A stretch of 9,927 nt of DNA, taken from NCBI GenBank assembly GCA_034113365.1, contig JAXEXP010000133.1, positions 1 to 9,927 of the forward strand, in the 5' to 3' direction. The translations under genes and the position numbers were made by a program. Below are positions 5,505 through 9,927 of this stretch, in pieces (within the stretch, counting starts at the first letter, position 1; every line of letters begins with the position of its first letter). This stretch comes from Spyradocola sp034113365 (GTDB lineage Bacteria; Bacillota; Clostridia; Christensenellales; UBA1750). Under the pieces are notes generated by a model. The model had not been told where the DNA came from. It searched no databases and saw only the letters and a program-made list of their open reading frames with translations.

Positions 5505-6327
5505 GGACACGCTGTTCGTCAGCGACCTGGACGGCACGCTGCTGGGCGACGCGCCGCGCATCCCCGGCGAGGCGGCGGACATGCTGCGCGCGCTCATCGC
5601 GGAGGGGCTGCCCTTTACCGTGGCGACGGCGCGCTCGTGGGCGTCGACCGGGAAGATCGTCGAGGGGCTGGGGCTGCGCCTGCCCGCGGTGATCTACAAC
5701 GGCGCGCACATCGTCGACCCGCGCACGGGCGAGCTGCTGCACAGCTGCACGCTGCCGCCGGAGCAGGCGGAGGGCATCTGGCGGCTGTTCCGCGACGCGG
5801 GCGTGTGCGCGCGCATCGAGAGCATGATCGAGGGACAGTGCCGCGTCAGCTGGCTGGAGCGCATGGAGGACGAGGGGCTGCGGCTGTACGTCGAGCCGAG
5901 GCAGGGCGACGCGCGCTTCCGCCCGGTTCAGGACGAGGTCCGGCTGCTGGACGGCCAGCCCTTCCAGTTCGCCGCGATGGGCAGAAAGGCCGCGCTGCAG
6001 CCGGTGTTTGAGCAGCTTCAGGCGATGGACGGCCTGTACGCCGCGCTGATCGCCGACAGCTACGACCCCGACTGGCACTGGCTCACCTGCTGCCGCGCCG
6101 ACGCCACCAAGGCCCGCGGCGTGGATCGTTTGCGCGAGCTGACGGGCCGCAAGCACATCGTCTGCTTTGGCGACAACTACAACGACCTGCCCATGTTCTC
6201 CGTCGCGGACGAGTGCTACGCGGTGGCCAACGCCGCGCCCGAGGTGCTCCAGGCCGCCACCGGCGTCATCGGCTCCAACCTGGAGCTGGGCGTGGCGCGG
6301 TACCTGTCAGGGCGCGTAAAGGGCTGA
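5494..6327 (+). CDS. Cof-type HAD-superfamily hydrolase, second of a tandem pair
   Basis: A 277-residue paralog of the preceding protein. Motif I is DLDGTLL (D11, D13), motif II VATARSW (T45), the motif III lysine K206 (ADATKARGV), and motif IV GDNYND (D227, D231). The last 70 residues of the core match the upstream protein at about 55 positions by hand count. The cap region (about 85-190) is much less similar, although it retains QCRVSWLER against QKVSWLRS. The start codon lies inside the upstream gene, 11 bp before its end and in another frame, with GGGAGG (5482-5487) 6 nt before it, so translation is probably coupled. An earlier in-frame ATG at 5395 would bury the start deep in the upstream gene and adds only non-homologous residues. 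The substrate is unknown. Confidence 0.9.
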   Translation: MKFEDTLFVSDLDGTLLGDAPRIPGEAADMLRALIAEGLPFTVATARSWASTGKIVEGLGLRLPAVIYNGAHIVDPRTGELLHSCTLPPEQAEGIWRLFRDAGVCARIESMIEGQCRVSWLERMEDEGLRLYVEPRQGDARFRPVQDEVRLLDGQPFQFAAMGRKAALQPVFEQLQAMDGLYAALIADSYDPDWHWLTCCRADATKARGVDRLRELTGRKHIVCFGDNYNDLPMFSVADECYAVANAAPEVLQAATGVIGSNLELGVARYLSGRVKG

Positions 6328-6392
6328 CAAAGCCCGGGATGGCGCGCTCCCCGGCGCGCGGGCGGGCGCTGCGCAAAAGGGCGGCGCAAGCC

Positions 6393-6421
6393 TTGCATTT
6401 GCAGCGGAATTTTGGTATCAT
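6393..6421 (+). promoter_or_regulatory. sigma-A-like promoter for plsX-acpP
   Basis: TTGCAT (6393-6398, 4/6) is followed by a 17-nt spacer and TATCAT (6416-6421, 5/6). The start would be near 6428, giving a leader of about 30 nt before plsX. The region from 6328 to 6392 is very GC-rich and holds nothing else I can name. I see no convincing FapR-type operator. Confidence 0.6.
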
Positions 6422-6457
6422 AGGTTAGAATATGTATGGTGCATCGGAGGCAAAACC

Positions 6458-7471
6458 ATGATTCGCATTGCAGTGGATGTATATGGCGGCGACAACGCCC
6501 CGGGCTGCGTCATCGACGGCGCGGTCGAGGCGCTGGAGATGCTGCCCGACGTTTCGATTGTTTTCTTCGGCGCGCAGGCCGAGGTGGAAAAGCTGCTGGC
6601 CGAAAAGACCTATGACAAGGCGCGCGTGTCCGTCGTGGACGCGCCCGGCGTCATCACCAACCACGACAGCCCCACGCTGGCCATCCGCAGGAAGCTGGAT
6701 TCCTCACTGGTGCGCGCGATGGACGCGGTCAAAAAGGGCGAGGCCGACGCGCTGGTGACGGCGGGCTCTACGGGCGCCACGCTGGCCGGCGGCATCTTCC
6801 GCGTCGGGCGCATCAAGGGCATCGACCGCCCCGCGCTGTGCCCCGTGCTGCCCACCGCGGGCGACAAGCCCGTGATGCTGGTGGACTGCGGCGCCAACGC
6901 TGAGTGCAAGCCCGAGTACCTGGTGCAGTTCGCGCTGATGGGCCAGGCGTACATGAAGGGCGTGATGGGCATCGAGGACCCCAAGGTGGGCCTGCTCAAC
7001 ATCGGCGCGGAGGACGAGAAGGGCGACACGCTGCGCAAGTCCGCCTTCCCGCTGCTCAAGGAAAACGACAAGATCAACTTCTACGGCAACGTCGAGGCGC
7101 GCGACGCGCTGACCGGCTGCGTGCAGGTCATCGTTTGCGACGGTTTCTCGGGAAATATTCTGCTCAAGTCCACCGAGGGCGCGGTGCAGCTGCTCTTCGG
7201 CAAGCTCAAGGAGGGTCTGTATTCCTCCACGCGCGCCAAGGTCGGCGCGCTGCTGGTCAAGCCCGCGCTCAAAGGCGTCAAGAACCAGCTGGATTACGAG
7301 CAGTACGGCGGCGCGGCGCTGCTGGGCGTGACGGGGGCGCTGGTCAAGGCGCACGGCTCGTCCAAGGCGCACGCATTCGCCTGCGCCATCCGCCAGGCGC
7401 GCAGCATGGTGGAGGGCAATGTGGTCGGCATCATCGCACAGCAGCTCAAGAGCGAAACTGCGGATGCGTAA
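6458..7471 (+). CDS. plsX: phosphate acyltransferase PlsX
   Basis: A 337-residue protein of usual PlsX length. PlsX moves an acyl group from acyl-ACP to inorganic phosphate, giving acyl phosphate for PlsY at the first step of phospholipid synthesis; it is a peripheral membrane enzyme. Family segments include GGDNAP (10-15), TAGSTGATLAGGIFRVGRI (101-119), RPALCPVLPT (124-133), LLNIGAEDEKGD (179-190), FYGNVEARD (208-216) and VCDGFSGNILLKSTEG (226-241). The N-terminus is MIRIAVDVYGGDNAP; most homologs have VDAMGGD, so V8-Y9 is a small deviation. The start has GGAGG (6446-6450) 7 nt upstream. acpP follows after 21 nt, and its product carries the acyl substrate of PlsX, so the two are surely one operon. 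Confidence 0.97.
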   Translation: MIRIAVDVYGGDNAPGCVIDGAVEALEMLPDVSIVFFGAQAEVEKLLAEKTYDKARVSVVDAPGVITNHDSPTLAIRRKLDSSLVRAMDAVKKGEADALVTAGSTGATLAGGIFRVGRIKGIDRPALCPVLPTAGDKPVMLVDCGANAECKPEYLVQFALMGQAYMKGVMGIEDPKVGLLNIGAEDEKGDTLRKSAFPLLKENDKINFYGNVEARDALTGCVQVIVCDGFSGNILLKSTEGAVQLLFGKLKEGLYSSTRAKVGALLVKPALKGVKNQLDYEQYGGAALLGVTGALVKAHGSSKAHAFACAIRQARSMVEGNVVGIIAQQLKSETADA

Positions 7472-7492
7472 AATATCAGGAGGTAGAGGAGT

Positions 7493-7720
7493 ATGTTTGA
7501 ACAGGTTGCAGGCATGATCGCGGAGCAGCTGGGCATCGACGCCGCCGGCATCAAGCCCGAGTCCCGCCTGGTGGAGGACCTCAAGGCCGATTCCCTGGAC
7601 GTGGTCGCCATGGTCATGGAGATGGAGAGCCAGTACGGCATCCAGATCCCCGACGAGGATCTGACCAAGCTCAAGACCGTCGCCGACGTCATGCAGTACA
7701 TCCAGGATAACCAGAAGTAA
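7493..7720 (+). CDS. acpP: acyl carrier protein
   Basis: A 75-residue acidic helical protein. It carries the 4'-phosphopantetheine attachment serine in LKADSLDVVAMVMEME (S34 in the DSL motif), the acyl-carrier site for type II fatty-acid synthesis and for PlsX. The remaining family features are present: FEQVAGMIAEQLGI at the N-terminus and IPDEDLTKLKTVADVMQYI at the C-terminus. AGGAGGT (7478-7484) lies 8 nt before the ATG. The usual fabD and fabG neighbours of some Firmicutes are absent here, so plsX is directly coupled to acpP as in many clostridia. Two hairpins follow before rnc. Confidence 0.98.
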   Translation: MFEQVAGMIAEQLGIDAAGIKPESRLVEDLKADSLDVVAMVMEMESQYGIQIPDEDLTKLKTVADVMQYIQDNQK

Positions 7721-7747
7721 TTCATATCCGCCATCATCATTTCCGTT

Positions 7748-7788
7748 TACGCACCGGCAGGCCCGTACTGCGGCTTTGCCGGTGCGTA
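7748..7788. terminator. hairpin downstream of acpP, possible terminator
   Basis: TACGCACCGGCA (7748-7759) pairs perfectly with TGCCGGTGCGTA (7777-7788), a 12-bp stem with a 17-nt loop that can pair further (GCC...GGC). It begins 28 nt after the acpP stop. No U run follows directly, so termination would depend on the next hairpin, or this is a processing or stability structure. Confidence 0.5.
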
Positions 7789-7789
7789 G

Positions 7790-7832
7790 GCATAAATGAG
7801 CGAAAAACCGCGCGTTTTTGGCTGATTTATGC
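7790..7832. terminator. long imperfect hairpin upstream of rnc, possible bidirectional terminator or RNase III site
   Basis: GCATAAAT (7790-7797) pairs with ATTTATGC (7825-7832). Inside, AGC pairs with GCT and AAAAAC (7803-7808) with GTTTTT (7814-7819), around a CGCGC loop, with single G-G mismatches between blocks. The A-tract/CGCG/T-tract core resembles the palindrome after ackA. It ends 27 nt before the rnc start codon. Confidence 0.5.
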
Positions 7833-7859
7833 GGCTGAACAACCAAATGAGGACTGCTT

Positions 7860-8516
7860 ATGTTTGAAAAGCTGGAAAAGGACATCGGTTACACCTTCAA
7901 GGACAAGTCTCTGCTGAAGCTGGCGATGACGCACCCGTCCTACGCCGGGGAGACGCACGTGCACAACCAGCGGCTGGAGTTTTTGGGCGACGCGGTGCTG
8001 CAGCTGTGCACGTCGGTGCGGCTGTACCACCAGTACCCCGACCTTCCCGAGGGCAAGCTGTCGCGGCTGCGCGCGCGCTGCGTGCAGGAGGGGGCGCTGG
8101 AGGTGGCCGCGCGGCGGCTGAACCTGGGCCAGCACCTGCTGCTGGGACGCGGCGAGGAGGCGGGCGGCGGCAGAGAGAAGCCGTCCATCCTGGCCGACGC
8201 GATGGAGGCGCTGCTGGGCGCGATGTACCTGGACGGGGCGATGGAGGAGGCGCGGCGGCTCATCGAGACCGTGGTGCCGATACAGGATCAGCCCCGCGTG
8301 CACGACTACAAGACCGAGTATCAGGAGCTGGCCCAGCGCGTGACGGGGCTGACGCCCGTGTACCGCATCGTGGGCGAGGAGGGCCCGGCGCACGCGCGCA
8401 CCTTCAGCGCGGTGGCGGAGCTTGCCGGCCGCGTCACCGGGCAGGGGCAGGGCGGCAGCAAAAAACAGGCCGAGCAGCAGGCGGCGCGCGACGCGCTGTC
8501 CAGGCAGGGGCTGTAA
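7860..8516 (+). CDS. rnc: ribonuclease III
   Basis: A 218-residue protein with the two RNase III domains. The nuclease domain (about 1-143) has the signature NQRLEFLGDAVL with E40 and D44, E64 in the following helix, and D113/E116 in KPSILADAMEALLGAMYLDG; these are the known metal-binding residues. The double-stranded RNA-binding domain (about 149-217) begins DYKTEYQELAQ and ends GGSKKQAEQQAARDAL. It cleaves double-stranded RNA in rRNA maturation and mRNA processing. The signature has Q37 where many homologs have Glu (NERLEFLGD); this variant also occurs in the family as far as I recall. GAGGA (7849-7853) lies 6 nt before the ATG. I see no promoter between the upstream hairpins and the gene, so expression probably relies on read-through from acpP. 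Confidence 0.97.
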   Translation: MFEKLEKDIGYTFKDKSLLKLAMTHPSYAGETHVHNQRLEFLGDAVLQLCTSVRLYHQYPDLPEGKLSRLRARCVQEGALEVAARRLNLGQHLLLGRGEEAGGGREKPSILADAMEALLGAMYLDGAMEEARRLIETVVPIQDQPRVHDYKTEYQELAQRVTGLTPVYRIVGEEGPAHARTFSAVAELAGRVTGQGQGGSKKQAEQQAARDALSRQGL

Positions 8517-8524
8517 AACAGCAC

Positions 8525-8530
8525 AAGGAG
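8525..8530 (+). promoter_or_regulatory. ribosome binding site defining the TTG start of smc
   Basis: AAGGAG lies 7 nt upstream of the TTG at 8538. No ATG or GTG in the smc frame precedes the conserved N-terminus at a suitable distance, so this site fixes the start. Confidence 0.8.
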
Positions 8531-8537
8531 TGGAAAC

Positions 8538-9927
8538 TTGCGACTTAAGAAGCTGGAAATCTATGGATTCAAGTCCTTTGCCGACCGCGTGGAGATGGTG
8601 TTCCCCGACGGCGTGACGGGCGTTGTCGGCCCCAACGGCAGCGGCAAGAGCAACATCGGCGACGCGGTGCGCTGGGTGCTGGGCGAGCAGAGCGCAAAGA
8701 CCCTGCGCGGCGCGAAGATGGAGGACGTGATCTTCGGCGGCACGCAGACGCGCAAGGCGCAGGCCTACTGCGAGGTCAGCCTAACCTTTGACAACGCCGA
8801 CGGCAGGCTCCCCGTGGACTACGCCGAGGTGATGATCACCCGCCGCGTCTACCGCAACGGCGACAGCGAGTATTCGCTGAACAAATCGCCCTGCCGCCTG
8901 CGCGACATCGTGGACCTGATGCGCGACACCGGCATCGGCAAGGAGGGCTATTCGCTGATCGGGCAGGGCCGCATCGACGAGATCCTGTCCGTCAAGTCCG
9001 AGGAGCGGCGCAGCGTGTTCGAGGAGGCCGCGGGCATCACCAAGTTCAAGGCGCGCAAGGCCGAGGCCGAGCGCAGGATGGAGAACACCAGCCAAAACCT
9101 CGAGCGCGTGGAGGACATCCTTAGCGAGGTGGGCGCCAAGCTGCCCCAGCTCGAGCAGCAGGCCGCCGACGCCCGGGCCTACATGAAGCTGACCGACGAG
9201 CTGCGCAGGCTGGAGATCAGCGCGTTTGCGTTCCATCACGACCGGCTGACCGCGTCGCTCGAGCAGACCGAGGGGCAGCTTGAGCAGCTAACGCAGCAGG
9301 CCGCGCAGGAGCAGCAGCTGCAGCAGCAGCTGGAAACGCGCAGCCGCGAGCAGGAGCAGCGCGTGATCGAGGCCGACGCGCGCATCGCCGACCTGCACAC
9401 CCAAATACTGGAAAAGACCCGCAGCGCCGAAGTTTACGAGGGCGACCTCAACCTGCTGCGCGAGCGCATCCAGTCGGCTGGCAAGGACATCGAGCGGCTG
9501 ACGCAGGAGGACGCGCAGGCGGCGGAGCAGCGCGAAAGGCTGACCCGCCAGCAGGCCGATTTGAACGAAAACCGCGGGAGATACGAGCGCGAGGCGGAGC
9601 AGCTGCGCAAGGACTGCGAGCGGCTGGAAAGCGAGGCCGCGGCGGCGGCGCAGGACGTCTCCGACCGGGAAACCGTGCTCGAGCAGAACAAGGAGAGCAT
9701 GATCCGGTCGTTCAACGCGCTGAGCGACGTAAGATCCGCGCAGGCGAGGCTGTCCGCGACGCGCGACGCGCTGCGCAGCCGTTTGGACGCGCTGTCGGGC
9801 GGCGACGAGGAGCGCGGGCACGCCGTGGGGCGCGCGCAGCAGGCGGTGGACGCGGCGCAGCAGGCGCTGGACGACGCGAAACAGGAATTGGAGACGCTTG
9901 CCGCGCAGCGCGCGCAGGCCATGGACC
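8538..9927 (+). CDS. smc: chromosome segregation protein SMC, N-terminal part (runs off the window)
   Basis: I read this frame by hand from TTG at 8538; about 463 residues are present and no stop is reached. The start (M)RLKKLEIYGFKSFADRVE is the standard SMC N-terminus. Walker A is GPNGSGKS (31-38), the arginine-finger segment is GEQSAKTLRG (R57), and the Q-loop is SLIGQGRIDEIL (Q143), followed by the family segment EERRSVFEEAAGI. From about residue 165 it becomes a long heptad-type coiled coil rich in Glu, Gln, Arg and Ala. The hinge, return coil, signature motif and Walker B lie beyond the window (full length is usually near 1,180-1,200). SMC with ScpA and ScpB forms the bacterial condensin that organises and separates chromosomes. 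It follows rnc after 21 nt, the usual rnc-smc operon. Confidence 0.96.
   Translation, partial: MRLKKLEIYGFKSFADRVEMVFPDGVTGVVGPNGSGKSNIGDAVRWVLGEQSAKTLRGAKMEDVIFGGTQTRKAQAYCEVSLTFDNADGRLPVDYAEVMITRRVYRNGDSEYSLNKSPCRLRDIVDLMRDTGIGKEGYSLIGQGRIDEILSVKSEERRSVFEEAAGITKFKARKAEAERRMENTSQNLERVEDILSEVGAKLPQLEQQAADARAYMKLTDELRRLEISAFAFHHDRLTASLEQTEGQLEQLTQQAAQEQQLQQQLETRSREQEQRVIEADARIADLHTQILEKTRSAEVYEGDLNLLRERIQSAGKDIERLTQEDAQAAEQRERLTRQQADLNENRGRYEREAEQLRKDCERLESEAAAAAQDVSDRETVLEQNKESMIRSFNALSDVRSAQARLSATRDALRSRLDALSGGDEERGHAVGRAQQAVDAAQQALDDAKQELETLAAQRAQAMD

Noticed and set aside
6331..6364. GC-rich inverted repeat (GCGCG / CGCGC with outer GCCC / GGGC) after the second HAD gene as a terminator
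   Set aside because: The stem is short and bulged, there is no U run after it, and such pairing arises easily in GC-only sequence.
6411..6445. FapR-type operator upstream of plsX
   Set aside because: Only a very partial dyad (ATTTTGG... against ...GGTTAGAAT) is visible; it does not match the known FapR consensus well enough.
9295..9360. CAG-rich stretch in smc as a trinucleotide repeat
   Set aside because: The glutamine-rich run is interrupted and fits normal SMC coiled-coil composition in a GC-rich genome.

Overview
This is a core-chromosome segment of a high-GC Firmicute, most likely a gut-type member of class Clostridia. The sequence is strongly G/C at third codon positions, starts are preceded by strong AGGAGG-type ribosome sites, promoters are sigma-A-like, and the gene order ylbM / pta-ackA / yceD-rpmF / plsX-acpP-rnc-smc is the conserved clostridial arrangement. 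No tRNA, rRNA, CRISPR array, transposase or phage gene was seen.

Left part (1-1138, minus strand): tRNA(Met) cytidine acetate ligase (TmcAL/YlbM). Its 3' end runs into low-complexity sequence with a 20-G run at the window edge, which looks like a failing contig end rather than real protein. It diverges from pta-ackA (1274-3506), the acetate/ATP-forming pathway. The intergenic space holds an excellent sigma-A promoter for pta and a weaker overlapping one for ylbM. ackA ends at a 28-bp perfect palindrome that probably acts as a terminator.

Middle part (3507-3875): about 370 bp without a credible gene. It contains several inverted repeats and ends in a perfect-consensus promoter (TTGACA-17-TATAAT). 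This drives yceD (DUF177) and rpmF (ribosomal protein L32), closed by a strong intrinsic terminator. Two tandem, overlapping Cof-type HAD hydrolases (4656-6327) follow. They are paralogs of each other and are the only accessory-looking genes here.

Right part (6328-9927): a promoter at 6393-6421 precedes plsX and acpP (phospholipid and fatty-acid synthesis). Two hairpins separate acpP from rnc (RNase III). smc follows with a TTG start and leaves the window after about 463 residues of ATPase head and coiled coil.

Together the genes join acetate/acetyl-phosphate metabolism and an acetate-using tRNA modification to ribosome assembly, lipid synthesis and chromosome segregation. I see no clear new system. 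The best leads are the HAD pair, the structured intergenic block at 3543-3739, and the hairpin just upstream of rnc.
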